From Paracyclopina nana (taxonomy: Eukaryota; Arthropoda; Copepoda; Cyclopoida; Cyclopettidae), in assembly GCA_019096065.1 (NCBI GenBank), contig JAGUCH010000008.1, positions 2,857,001 to 2,921,000 of the forward strand: a stretch of 64,000 nucleotides of DNA, written 5' to 3'. Numbering within the stretch: the first letter of the stretch is position 1; each line of letters opens with the position of its first letter. Of the stretch, positions 12,342 to 25,963 are shown one piece after another. The notes beneath the pieces were generated by a model. That model saw nothing but the letters and a program-made list of their open reading frames with translations, ran no database searches and was not told where the DNA came from. The position numbers were made by a program, and so were the translations under genes.

Positions 12342-15300
12342 GACAGGAAAACTGAGAAGGGTCAAATGGCGCTTGTTGACAAAGTAACCCAACTAGCCTG
12401 AAAGTGTCCATGTAATCCTAACTCAGCTAAAAAGCACAGGAAAAAAAAGTAAGCAGAGCTGGCTGCCCAAAAGAGACTATTAATTACGCAAAAAATTTTC
12501 CGGCTCACTCCTTTGCTTGCCAAGGAATTCTTCACATTCCTTTGGCCATGACACAATTGCAGCAAAAACATAAACTCGAAGGCTTCTACTTTGCGGCCAC
12601 CTTAAATGGGGAATAATGCAGGAAAATTGCTTTGGATAGCCCAGCTATTTCCACTCACGAAAGGATTCTTATGCTATGAGTACACCGATTTGCTGAGTAA
12701 CGCCTTACACAATATTCTGAGAGTTGAGCAAACTTCGATGGCTTTCCAAAAATACACTTCTTCAGTGACATAATAAACCAGATATTGAAGAAGCTAAGTA
12801 AAAATACACAGGAAAAGCCAGCTTAGCTTATCAGGCTGTGATTACTTTCAGCTTTGGTGCCCTAATTGCACGTCTAAATTAGTAGCTAGCAATTCCCATT
12901 ACACCTTGGGCCAAGTTGCAGACATGCCTGAGAGGCAATTGAGCGAAAACTTACATAATTTCGTCATCCTTTCTTGGCGTTCGTCTCCCTTTGCAAATTT
13001 GCTTTTTAACCATTTCAGCACCACGCATAAAGTCCTTGAATTGTCAGGCTCCTTTTGAAACTCACGAAAAGTTTAAATGTCCAGCTTTCATGGATGTTTT
13101 CTCAGTATTTGTGTCAACTCTAGCTCGCTATTGACAGACAGATATTGACAGTTTCGTGAGCATTCACCGCAATTATATGGTATTATATGGTAGCTAGTGC
13201 ACTTTAATGGACGTCGGGCGAACGAATTTTCTTCACAGGGAAACTCGAACACTGTAACAAATCTAATAATAACGAAGAAGACATTGAAGCAAAAAAGAAA
13301 GAGAAAGTCGGTTCACGTAGGCGCCGCCAGGATAAATGTGAGAGCAATCCCTATCATTTATATAAGAAAAACCTGGGCTTGTTTGGCTTTGTGCTATAAG
13401 GTAGCTCGTAAAATCTGGGCTTTGGTTTTCAATCGAAGTTAGCTGCTTGTGGTGCAACTATTTTGGCAGGTCTCTTTCGAATTGTTTCTCCTCAAAGTAC
13501 TTTTTGCCATATATGCCCCTCGAGCTGAGAGCCATAAAAAAATAATAAAAGCGGATATAGTAAGCAATTCCACTGACGATTGTCGAACGCGCCAAACTTT
13601 GGCATATAACCTTTAACCGAAATTGTTATGCATAAAAGTGGAAATAGAGTATCTAGAACTCTTATAGCTGTTGGGAAAGGCTTTTGGATAATTTATCAAA
13701 GGAGGTGCGAGAACATCAAAAGAGTGCTCAAGTGGGCCTTGATGTCCAAAGGCCAGCCAGCTAGCAAAATCAACCTTGATTGCAATTTAAGGCTGCTACT
13801 TCTAGGGATTATATCACGAGGGCTTTCTAATTTCATATCAGCCTCGTTGCGCACGCAGCAGTACAAGCTTAACCGACCAAGAGCCGAAAAATGTAGTGAT
13901 GCGAAAAATTCACTACTCTATCGAGGTTATGAACTGTTCGATCGCAGTATATACTATAGTTTGGGCGCGAGCAATTTTTCTCTTCTGTTGACAGCCCTGT
14001 CACGTGGAATTACCTTCAGAAAATCAAAACTGCGTGACCATAGTTCAAGTAGCCGACTTGTTAACGGCCGAATCACTGTCCAAGCTGGCAATAAAACAAT
14101 CAGGCAATGTCACTGCATAGGCTCTATTTATCCAGCTTTTCCTCTGTGTATTGTTTTGCCCTGTGCTTTTTTTCTGCGAAGGCCTTTCAAGGTTCCCCCT
14201 TTGTTTTTTGCAGCCCATTAGCTCACTAAGCAAAAGCAAGCTAACTGGAATTTACTCTTGGAAGCCAAGTTTATCTGAAATGCGATGGAAGAAGCTAGAC
14301 ACCATTTTTTCTCAATATGTCTGCAAACCCAGCCGATTGATGCATTGGCTCTCGATTTTCAGAAAGCTATACACTTTGTCAGGGTTGCAATTACTTTCGT
14401 TGAAGGGTGGTGATTTCTTCGTAAATCCTTTTCGGCTCAGTAGATTTATAAGCTTCGTTGTGGCTTATGAAAGTGAAATGCGGCCTTGCCTGTAGATCAG
14501 ACCCGTCGAGGTTCATTTCCGACAAGTTAATTACTTTGCAATGCTAGAATTGCTTCAGACTTGGTTTGAACTGAATTTTGCATTTTTTGCCTTCCTTTAC
14601 GTTTCTTAAGGCTCCTTCCTGCATATGCAAAATATGCAACAGCCCAAAAAAAGCTGCCCTTTTTTTTAAAGGACCAAAACCAAACTTGTTTTGGCCAAGT
14701 TTATTTTGAAAAGTGGCAGCGTGGAGAATGACATGTTTGCACTAAGCACGCTCACAAAGCATTCAATTTATCAGGCTTTCACGAGAGAAAAAAGCAGCCC
14801 ATTCCATGATGTAAAGAAAGAGAGCCTTTGATCCGAAAATTGAAATGTGCATTTGTTCTTCCAAATGACTGACTCTTCATGCACCATTGGCATGAAATAT
14901 TTTTTTCCAGCCACTTGGCCTCATTTTTGGCAAATGTCATTTTTACCCCACATGCGCGAGTGGCTGCTTGTGCAGCATTGGCGTGAAAAGGCACTTCATA
15001 CTGAATAGAGAGCACTCTTGGCACATGTAGTAAGGGCTGTGCCTTTCATCTGATCCACCTCAATTATCGCGGCATTGACAACAAAAATCAACTTAAGCAT
15101 TCTCCAGGAAAATGAGCGGGCATAAGCGATTCCTTTGTTTTTATCTATCGCAAGTGCACGTGCACTCAAAACGACGCGCGAAGTGCAACTCGACTACAAT
15201 GCCAGAATTATCATGCTACACATACACACAAATGTATCTAGTACTTATTTCTCATAAAGCTGCTTATCTTGACACATCAATTTATTCCTCCTAGTTCCAC

Positions 15301-18300
15301 TTACACGATTTGTTGGCATAATGTGGCTTTTTCTGATGAGAAATAACGACTATAGCTTAGGAAAATTGAAAAATGCCACCTTTTCGCGATAGTGCACACT
15401 TACATTTTTAAATGCAGGCAAAAAGGGCAGTTTTTGACTCTATTGCGCTTTTGCCATTCATCTGCTCTGATTGCGGTTGGGGAGAATACTTTCCAGCTGT
15501 TGAGTGGAATATAGGGTGGTTATTGGAAATCCAATAGCAGCAATTCACCACATGTGCATTAATAAGCAAGTGCATGTGCCTTTGCATTGCTGGCATCTTG
15601 AACGGATCACTCTATTGCATAGTGCTTGCTTTTTGTAATATTCAGTCACTGTGGAACAAAGCCCCCATGTTTATATTGCTTCCTCCCTTCAGCTGCACAA
15701 TTGTGAACTCGCGTATTAACGGACATTCTTTTGATGTCTTCGTAAAATTGCCCATACTACATCAAATCTTTTTATATCCAAAGATACCTACAAACATACT
15801 ATATCCACCAAACTTAGGCTTCACAACTAGCTATGCCATGAAAATTAATAGAAAGTCTGCAAGATTTCCACGATGAACAAAAATTGCAACATGAGGCCAT
15901 TATTTAAATGCTCTTTTAGTTACGCATGAATAATTTGCATAGCTGTGGATTAATGCTCTTGTTTTGTACCCATGAGCACTTTGATTGCATGCAGATGTGT
16001 AATATGGTCGTAGGGGATCGGAACAATCATTATATGGGACATTGCCAGTGGCGACCAAGAGCCTTTTTTACCTTCCGCAATGCCATTAAGTCCTGCCTTG
16101 AATGCGAGCCTGGCGACAAATACATAGAGTGGTATATATTGCACCCCAATTGGTGCAGGAAAAAAACTCTCTCCCCACTTTGGAAACATCAATCGAACGA
16201 ACATGAAACACATTTGCTTTTATTTCTTGGGGTGGGTGGTGCGACTACAAAGAAAATTCTTGCCATATTTGCAGCGAGCTTGATTTGAGCTGTCTTTCAT
16301 CCTATCAAAAGACTTGAGAGAATATTCGTAGTCGGGGAAAAATTAGCATCAATTTAGGGAATCTCCTTAAAGAAAAAAAAAACCTTCAGAATCCATGGGA
16401 ATCAATACAGTTATGATGAAAGTTTCCTCTCGGAAGACACGACATGAATTCAATTAATTAACTCGCAAGTCCCAAGGGAACGCTAAATCTCCAAGCAAAC
16501 GTAAGCTAAAATTCAGATACGTAGCAGTGCCAAAAATGTTTGCACTAAACTGAATCAGTCAGTTTTAACCACTTTTCATGGCATGAAACGATCATCAAGA
16601 GGTCAATCAACAAAAGTTTGGCTCGTGGGGCGTTTGTCGATTACACCCACTAAATAAACAGAGAATGTTATACTAGATGAAAATGCAGAAAGCTTCAAAG
16701 TTGACAAACAATTCTCGAGTGAATTACCATAAACTATATTATGTAGGCCTTTTCAAAGAATTGAATATACTTGTTGGCCGCAACAACAAAAGAAGATAAT
16801 CTTGATGGTGAGATAACTCGCATAAAGACACTGCAAATGTTATTTTTGCTGGCAGTTAAGCTCATTAACTCGGCTCTGGGCTTCAAGTTCATCTTTACAA
16901 CGCCTCATAAGTTTTGATGGTTTCGTCTAGCACAATGGTCTCATTTGAATAATCCTCGGGCAAACAACATTGTTAATGGAGTATGCAATCTATAATGTAC
17001 ATGGATCATCCTGATGATCCTGATCCCCTTGTTGGCCAGCTTGGGTATCAATCAAAGAGGAAAAAGGCCGCTCGCAGCCTTCAAAAACCTACATAGAGTG
17101 TGCACACACAGAGGCCAATTTTGGAACTTGAAGAAGGCCAGAAGGCCAAGGCTGAGTTCCAACAAGCCTTCACTTTTCAAGACCTTTCATGAAAAATGAG
17201 GCATAATGCTTTAACTATTCTCAGCCTTGCCTTTATATACAGCTTCTTTTGAAGCCTGCTTTGACCTTATACCACTTCTTCTCCCCATTTTTGCAACGCA
17301 ATTTTTCCTGGTGAAGAGCGAGCACAGGACAGTAAAACATTGCAGAGCTGCAAGGCCTGCCATAACTTTATTTTTGAAATACTCGAGACCTTCCCGGAAT
17401 TGCAAGCTTCTAGACCAATTATTTTTCGAGGTATGTGTACATGTAGTTTTTCCCCTGCAGCTTACTCAAGTGCAACAACATAATTTCTTCTGCTCGTGGA
17501 AGCAACTTTTTGAATTATTCTGGGTAACTTCTTCTTTAAGAATTACACAAAGTTTCCATCAGAGGATAAGTACGTCAAGCTCATATGCTTTAACTTTCTG
17601 GAGCACAGCAAAGCAAACAATAATTCCAGACTTTGTGCTCAAAGCTTCAGTCACAAAAAAATACTGCCAGAATTGTATTTGGTGACTTTTCAGGATACAT
17701 TCAAAATAGCCATATTTTGTGGAAGAGCAGATAGAGTGGTTTCATCAAGAAATTTGCCCAGTCTCTTCTCCTCCATGTGGGCTCACGGTTTCTCGTGAAG
17801 ATGGAGCAGAAGTTTTCATCACTTTTGTCATGTCAAGCATGCACAGAACAGTTGTCACTGAATTCCGCAAAATTGCTCCAGGGAAGAAGGAAAGCGAGCC
17901 GCCGACATAAATCAAGAAAAGTTATGCCAACAGTTGTTACTGCTATACCTTCTTCCTCATCCATGAGAAATTCTGGCGCGCGTTTTACTCCAGTCAAATG
18001 AGACACATAATTGCTCCAACTTTATCTAATTACTTTGTTTAACCACCATAAGCCCCCTCAATCTCTGTGCGGTGGCATAATCATGAATCTACTACTACTC
18101 TTTAGTGTACATAAGCTTGTACTCCCAAGCAGCAGGAATGAATGGCAGAGAGGAAAAGCTCTTTTTATGCACTCATTAACTTGACTAATGCCCCTTGCTC
18201 AAACTGAGTCTTTGGTATCAATTTTCTGCTCCACGAAAGCAGTGGCAAAGCTCTTCTTCAAATTCCCCAATTTTTTTCTCATGCCAATTTAAGCAATCAA

Positions 18301-21300
18301 TTTAAAGGAAGATTTATTCCGAGCCCATAAAAATATGTGAAAGGCATGATAAAAAGCCCGGATCTTACATGGAGTGTCAGTTTTTTTCCCTCCAGAACTA
18401 TTATTGCTGCCTTTTGACGATTGAATGCAGGCAAGGTAATCAGGCTCCTGTGTGCACTTATTAGAGGGAAAAAGAGGAAATCGTCATGCAAAGACCGGAT
18501 ATCGAGAATACTAAGCTTGTACCGTTGTAGTATTTTTTGTACAGAAGAATGAATGCTTTCACTACAAACATTATGCTATGAATATAATGACAAGTGAAGC
18601 TTGTAGAAAAAATGCCATCTGTGAAGTCATAATTCAGTAAAAAGTTAAATATGAACCAAAGGACACAATAATGCAAGTGAAAGCAGTGAGAAAGTAGTTG
18701 GAGGCCACACCACTCCTAAAAGTTGGCAAATAGTGGTTTTTTAATAGCAGATAGTATATACTAGTAATACAACAACGCACATAATACGAACATTTTTTCC
18801 AACAACGTTTATGGCACTTTTATTGCTGTTTGCAGCTGGCAAGAAGGGTGAATCAAAAGTTACGTTTTATCCTAGCCTGATATGTGTCACTTTGCCAGTT
18901 CCTCGACAATTTGAAAAGATTTATAACGCACCAAAGGCAAGAAGAAGGCTTTTTGAATATACTAGTATGTGCTCAAAACCGAGGGGAAAAGGCCTTTTTC
19001 TTGCTACACCCAAAAGTATCATGAAAGCTGAAAATTAAGGTGGGGCTTTTTTGGTCATGAACTCTTGATTTTCATTCCACATTTAGCTTTTGAGAGTAGA
19101 GTGTGTGCACTCTTATAGCCTTTTTCTATCTAAGCCCATATTCCCCTTGGAAAGCTCACTCTAAATGAAAAAAGTCCCAGATGGCTCCTGGTCATAGGGC
19201 CTTCTTGGCAAGGCAATTTCATGAATTGCAAGTCGTCCAATCTTACGTTGTCGAGGGGCAAAGTGCTCAATTGTGTGTTTACTTTTTGAACCTGCCAATG
19301 CTAGTAGCCTAGACACTGCAAGTTTTAGAAGCCTAACCAACGGTTTTTCCAAAATTAAATAATAATTGGCAGCATTATTTGCTAATGAGGCTTTGATGAT
19401 TTGTAGGCATGAAATTGAGTCTTCTGTGGAATTTAGCAACTCTGCCATCATCCCACAGTGGCTCGTGGTTTCCTGGCTGGAGATCAAGTTTTGGCTTTTC
19501 ATTTAACATTCCACGTAGGAGTTTCAAAATGTTTTCCCCTGATGCTGTTCAAGTTGAGGAGGAGAAGTCCGAAGAAAGTGGGGCAATTGGTGATTAAGAC
19601 CCTAGCTTGCTGCCACACAATATACTATACAGCACGTATTTAAAAGCTACAATGTTTCGTCTAGATAGCAAGACCAAAAAGATTTATTGTCTCAAGCTGC
19701 TCCCCCCTTCTAATGCCCAATAAAATGACGACATTCTCCTTAAATTTCCCAGTTCATCCAACGGCGCCGTCATAAAATGTGAAGAGGAGAGCAGCTTGGT
19801 TTCACTTACAATCAACCAAAAAAGGCCTTCTTTATTTTCAGCAGGATGACCACAGCAGCGGAAGTGGGACGACAGCCACAATGAGAAAAGCCCGACCTCG
19901 AGGCCATTAGGGCTGTGCCGAGATCAAAGGACAGCCCCCAAAATGAGATTGAGAGACGAATTCGAATTTTGCAGGAGCCGCCGAGTGCCAATTTCTTTCA
20001 AGCATGCAACTTTCCAAGTTTTCCAGATTCAATCGTTGACATTGACTGAGCAGGACATTTGCACTTATTTCAACAAGATTTTTCCCCCAGCTTTTTTTCC
20101 ACGCCCATGTGCATTTGGGTGTCTACGTTAACGACTCCATGCTTTCCCACCATTAAATTTACTGCTTGCAAATCTAATTTGAGCTGCTTTAGATTTGCTG
20201 TGCCTGAAAGCGCAGCCGATAATGTCCGCATGCTCTATGAATCTGTCACGTACACGTGACAGGAATACAGTAGCCTAGTATTCAATCCTGAGTGCTCAAG
20301 AAGAAGGCTAAAAAGTCAGATCATAAAGTGTAGGTCCACTTAGGGCCTGACCATTACAATATTGCTTAACTGAAGCTCTTGAAAAGCAGCTAGTCTCTGC
20401 TGACAAATGATGAGACCGAGTGAATGGGAAAAGTCTTAAGTACCAAGGAAAAATAGTAAGCAGGCTCAGAAGCTTAGAGAGCCATTGCTATTGGATATAG
20501 CCAAGTGGCTCTTTTTAGGAATGACAAACATGGATGTAATTGGCCATATCCTGACTATTGCTGATTTGGCTCTTTTATCCTTGCCTCATGTCTCAAGAGT
20601 CTTCGCCGCGATGAAAGAAATGGGGGAAAAGGACTTTGGGCTTTCTTTCAGCCATTATGAGCTGAACGAGGCCATAATGTGCCTTTTTGGGCTGTGTAAT
20701 GCATGCGCGCACTTACGAGTTGATTGAAAGCAAATTCGAATATTCAGCCCATTTTTGAGCTAACGCTCGGGGAATTTACTGTATTAGCGTGCCCAGTCAG
20801 ATGTATCCGACTGGTCGAGGTTTAATGATCATTCTGAGCGGTGAAAGTAGATAGATAGCTTTCCACGCCGCATGATGATGGCTCTTTAAAGCCCACACAG
20901 TGCACAACTTGATTATGCTACTATACAGTTTATAGTATGTGCAGGAAAAATATTTGAAGGTCCACAAGTGCAGTCAGGCGGCAGAAAAGCAGGGTTGACA
21001 CACTCTGAATCCAAATATCATTTGTCCACCCACATCATTAAAGGTATCTTCTCCTGAGTGCTTTGTCCTTTTCCCCAATCTCAAAGAGGATAGAAAACAG
21101 GTCACCCCAACTTTTACATCAAACCAACCTACCAACCCCCTGGAAACAATCCTGTCTACTATGTGTCACAGCCAGCAAATGAGGCCAAAACTGATGAGAA
21201 AAAGAGACGTTCCACCTTGGTCATCTGGAGCGCAACAATGGCAGGCATTTCGCGGAATTTTCATATGAAAATGCCATAGGGCTCTACTACTACAGCAAGA

Positions 21301-24300
21301 TGCAGAAGGGGCAGTGCAGGTTTTCTTGGACGACATTTGCAAAAGGTAAAAATGCCCAGTCGTCAAGTTTCCTTTCAGGTTGAGCCTTGACGATGAGAAG
21401 GAGGAAAAGGAGGAAGGGCAGCAAGTATGACATGAATACAAATAAGATGATGATGCTCTCTGGCTGAACTGAATTGCATAGTAAAATCCAATCTCAAACA
21501 GCTTCGCTATGCTAAATGAATTCACTACTCTGGTGCTATATGTGCTTTTGGTGCCAGCCTTGGCCATTTGAAGCAAGATGAGATTGACATTTCTTCTTCT
21601 GGCTGGCAAAAATCAAAATATTTTCCCATTGCCTGCTCACTGTTGAAATCTCTTAACCTGATATTTTTGCCAGGGAAAAGGACGGTTTTTTCATTCTCGA
21701 GTCTAGACGAAAAACCGCAAGCTACGCAGGATGGATACATAACTGTATTGTGATGGGCGGGTAGTAAAATAACCTTGAGCACTATTGCCTATAGAAGCAC
21801 GATCGTGGGCAAGGGAGAAAGAAAAAAAAAGTTGGCAAGACGAAGATAACCTTTTTATTACTTTATTTCTGGCAAAGTGGATTATCCTTTCGCCAATGCT
21901 GATTTGATCAAAAATTCCACGACAATCATGATGGATTTTTGCAGTGGTGTATATCAATTTATGGAGTTTGCAGCAGCAGCACAGAAACAAATTGCAACAT
22001 CCAAGAATTGCCCTTGGGATGGTTGCAGTTGTCAAAAGTTTTGGTCTACTGCTGCACAAAGCAAATAAAGAATTAACAGCGAGCCTTTCACCTGCATGGC
22101 ACAGCAGCAAAAGGACTAAATGCCTCTTTTAAACCTCCTAATTAAAATAGGGAAAACGGGGCTAATTTAAAAAAGACATTAAAAGCCTGAATATTGCTGC
22201 TTGCTTTCCTTCTGGAAGTTACAACAAGAATGTAGTGCTGCCTTTTTTATGATGTGAAAAGCTTGCGAAAGTTTCCTGTCGATTTGGCCAAAATGGCGTT
22301 GATCAAGGCAATTTTGCCAAAAATAGGGGCTCTGTGGAGAGTTTATCAGTACAACTAAATGTTGGCTGTGTGGTGGCGGTGCAAGAAGTTTTTCTCCTCT
22401 GCTACCAGAAAGTTCTTTCTTCTGAGCAAAATAATCGCATTAACGTGAGCCTTTACACACAGTGGAACATTTTCCTCCTAATTTGATTTATTAAAATCCC
22501 TTAGTTGTTAGTTAGCCAGGATTTTCAGCTCGTCAGAAGGCTCTAAATACTGCCTAATTTCACATGAGAAAATAAGCTTAGATGTAGCTTCCAAATTAAG
22601 GAGATATTCACTTATGGAAAGAGAGGGACTATTTTTTACCAGGTGCCCTGGATGCATGTCTGTACTACAACCCGTGGCATGTGGTTTTTGTGTTTTGGCT
22701 TCCACTGCATACTACTGTATACTTTGGCCTACCACGAATTGGTGGACTAGATTCGTGAATGGGCCCTTCCGAAATTCACAATTGTGCATTTTTGGCCAGA
22801 TTAGAACTTTTTTTTTCGCAAATGAACCACCAGCTTTTTGCACTTATTGTGCTGCTGTAAATACTTTTTTAGCTAGTTGCAGCCTGTTATTATTTGAATG
22901 AAAAGACTGCATTTCATGCCAAAAAAGCTAGCTCTCTCAATTTAATCATCATTAGCTTTCACTTGGTGTTTTTTCCTCATTTTTCTTTCTAAAATAAAGG
23001 CCCAGCTCTCCTTACACGCCCAAGCTGTAAAGAGCTTTTACATAGACACCAAGGCTGGACGGGAGCCTTTGCCAGTTTGCCACCTTTGCTGCTGTCACAG
23101 AATAATTTTGAAGAGGTCTCGTGCGTGATCAGAGCAATCAAGCAGAGAGAAAGCTCGGTATTGTCATAGCCTAAAAGCCAGAAAACCGTTCGACACAAAA
23201 CGCGTGGAAATTCCCTGGTGACTAACGACTCTTTCTGGCGCAATTATCTAAAAATGATCAGAATGCTATAAAGCCTACAACTGGAATTCCACAAGCTGGT
23301 TCAGCCCTATTTTTGCAGATTATTATCTCGTCTGCCACCTTCGTTAAAACGGTTTGCCATAAAAAAGCACCTAGAGGCTCTTATGCAAGATGGAAGATTG
23401 CTTACTTTTCCCTAGGTCCTTCCTCTTAAAAACTGAAAAAGGCCTCTCGTGAGATATTGGCCTCGTTTGCCCCTGAGGTCCATTTTCTGAACCGACATTT
23501 TGACTTATTAGCAGCCAGCTTTGGTTTTGATCGCTCTGGTGACGAATTATGTGGCATTCATAAATTATTTCTGAAATCATTTGACAAGCCTACCAGGAAG
23601 GACACCAAGAAAAATGGCTTTTGAAGTGTTCCAAAAGAGACAAGATATGGCAAAAAAGGACCACTACAACAAATCGAGCTTTCCTTTCCCATGGCTTTTT
23701 GCCCCTGAACGATGAGGTCGTCATAAAGCAGATTACTTTGAATATCCTAGATTGCACACACACACAAAGAGAGTGCATTGTCATAAAGCACCAAGAGAGG
23801 TAAGAAGCCCTTTCAATCCGATTAAAATAGATTTGCTCAAGCCTAATCGCACTGCTGCTGCTACTGAAAGTGGAAGTGCATTTTCAAATGCCAAACGGAG
23901 CAAATTCAGTGCCATCATCATCTTCGCAATTCTAATTCTAGTTGTGCAGTACCGAAAAGCTTTCAGAGCTCAATTGAAAAACGGACAAAAGAGTTTTCAG
24001 CAGCTTTGAAACCACCTAGATTGGATTTTTGTAAGCTACCAGAATGTCAAAAAATTCAATTTTGTCAGCTCAAAATGAGGGTAAAAAGCTTCTTGTTTTC
24101 TTTTACTGGGGAGAATAGGCACAGCTGGAATTTCCTGCCAAATGTAGCTTTCAGCTAGCTACTCATGTGTACTTGTGGTTACTTTTCCTAACGTAATATG
24201 CAATACCGAAGCAGCTAGGACAATCCACTACCATGTGTTAATTGCTCCTTTGCGTTGATATGGAGAACCCCATTTGCAAAGAAATGATAGGAAATTAATG

Positions 24301-25955
24301 CATAGGCAACATAATTTATTTACACCGAGAGCTACTTAGGTAAAAACTATTAGCACACGCCTTTTAAATGCATTTTGCCATAGCGCTGAATTAGGAGCAC
24401 ATTGAAGTATGCAGTAAAACTTGCAGCTAACAAACTTTGGCTTATTTGCATGGAAGTCTATTCTTCTCGAGGAAAACATTTGGATTTCTGGAAAATGTTT
24501 ATATGCACTACTAAAGACTGTTCTGTAAACAGGCCTGCGGCTAGCTGAAAAATGATTTCTCACCTTTGCAGCCCAATCACTCAGGCTTCAGAGAAATCCC
24601 AGAAATAATACTACTTTCCCACAGCAATCCTCCAGATAAAATAATTTTCATGATCATGAATGCAGCTCATTAGGTTAGTTAGCCACCAAAAAGGAAGTGA
24701 CACTTGCCATCATGCAGCTTGCTCCAATTACTCAATCAAAGCTGGTTTTTTATTCATGTTCTTTTTTGTTGCTTACCTTATGTTGCTGCAGATATCTGGC
24801 ATATATTTGGAGCTTTATGCGGCTTCTCTATGTAAGGTTTGACCAAGCTCCTACTTAAAGCGTGTGTATAATCCTGAATTTAACAGTATACGGCTTCAAA
24901 GTTGACAAAGATACAACAGCCGCAAATGCTTTAGTTAGACTAAGGGGCTTTCGCTCACTACTACTCATCGTCCGTTGGGAGAGCCGAGCGCTTTTCACCT
25001 TCATGCTTCAGACTGGAGCTCTTTTCGCGAGAATCATGCTCTGCCCGAAATGTGTGTTCAACTCCACCGAGAGCAAAAATTAAAATTCATTAAATGCAAG
25101 TTCACATCGCAGCCAGCAACTACTACAAAGTGTAATAGTTTGTAAACAAATATGCAAAGCATAAGCAATTTTAAAAGCCTAGCCTTTTCAGTAAAATGTA
25201 AGCTAAGAAATTCAAAGTGGACAACTTGTGACAATGCTGCCATAGTGGGAGCTTCATTTATAGCCTATTAGTTAACAAAAAACGCCAAAATTTTGCTTGC
25301 ACTGCCGCGACTAAAGCCAATCAAATGAAATAGATTTGGTTGTGTGCTATGAAGCTAACCGAGATATAGAATTTGAACGAGTGAAAACGACTGGTTCAGC
25401 TCCGCTTACTTCAAATCAAGTTCAATCTGGTAAAAGTGGCCAACAAAAAAAAGGCGACAAAATCGTTGAATTTCCTACCTTCTTCGACCCATGATGACAT
25501 CGTCGAGCCCTCTAGAACACTGAGTTTCACGAAAATTCATGATAATTGCTACCTCGATAGGTTATTTCGAAACATGTTTTGCTGTACGCTCGAATCGAGG
25601 CAACTCATAACTGAATTTTTCGGCTGAGCATCCAAACAAAGTTGACCGCTGAGCAAGAGCGTTGTGTTGACCAGTGGAGAGCTCTGGCTACCAGACGCTC
25701 CATCATTTAATCGGATTTTAGTAGCGGAAAAGCCACAAAAATAGATCTTATTCGGGATTTCCTCGACTCATCAAGGTAAGCGCAAGGATCAACCCACATC
25801 AACTTGCAAATTGTCTTTTGCAGTGTTACCAGATGCGGCTACTTTTGGCAAACTTGAGGCGTTTTTTGCCGACATGGCTGATTTCGAGAGAAGTCTTCTC
25901 ACGAGCAAAATCTGGCCGCACTGGTGTTTTATTGTTTGATCGCTGACAGCCCTTG
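12342..25955. other. Long interval with no supported gene
   Basis: About 13.6 kb of AT-rich sequence. The longest ORF, 197 aa at 13628-14221 on the plus strand, and all others lack domain signatures, repeat support or splice-linked partners. The interval is best read as intron or intergenic DNA. No tRNA, rRNA or transposon ends were recognised. Confidence 0.5.
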
Positions 25956-25963
25956 TAAGTCTG
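25956..25963. repeat. 8-bp target-site duplication, left (outer element)
   Basis: TAAGTCTG immediately precedes the left TIR at 25964. The identical octamer follows the right TIR at 56101-56108. Confidence 0.85.

Noticed and set aside
13628-14221. 197-aa plus-strand ORF
   Set aside because: No domain, no splice-linked neighbours, composition like surrounding non-coding DNA.
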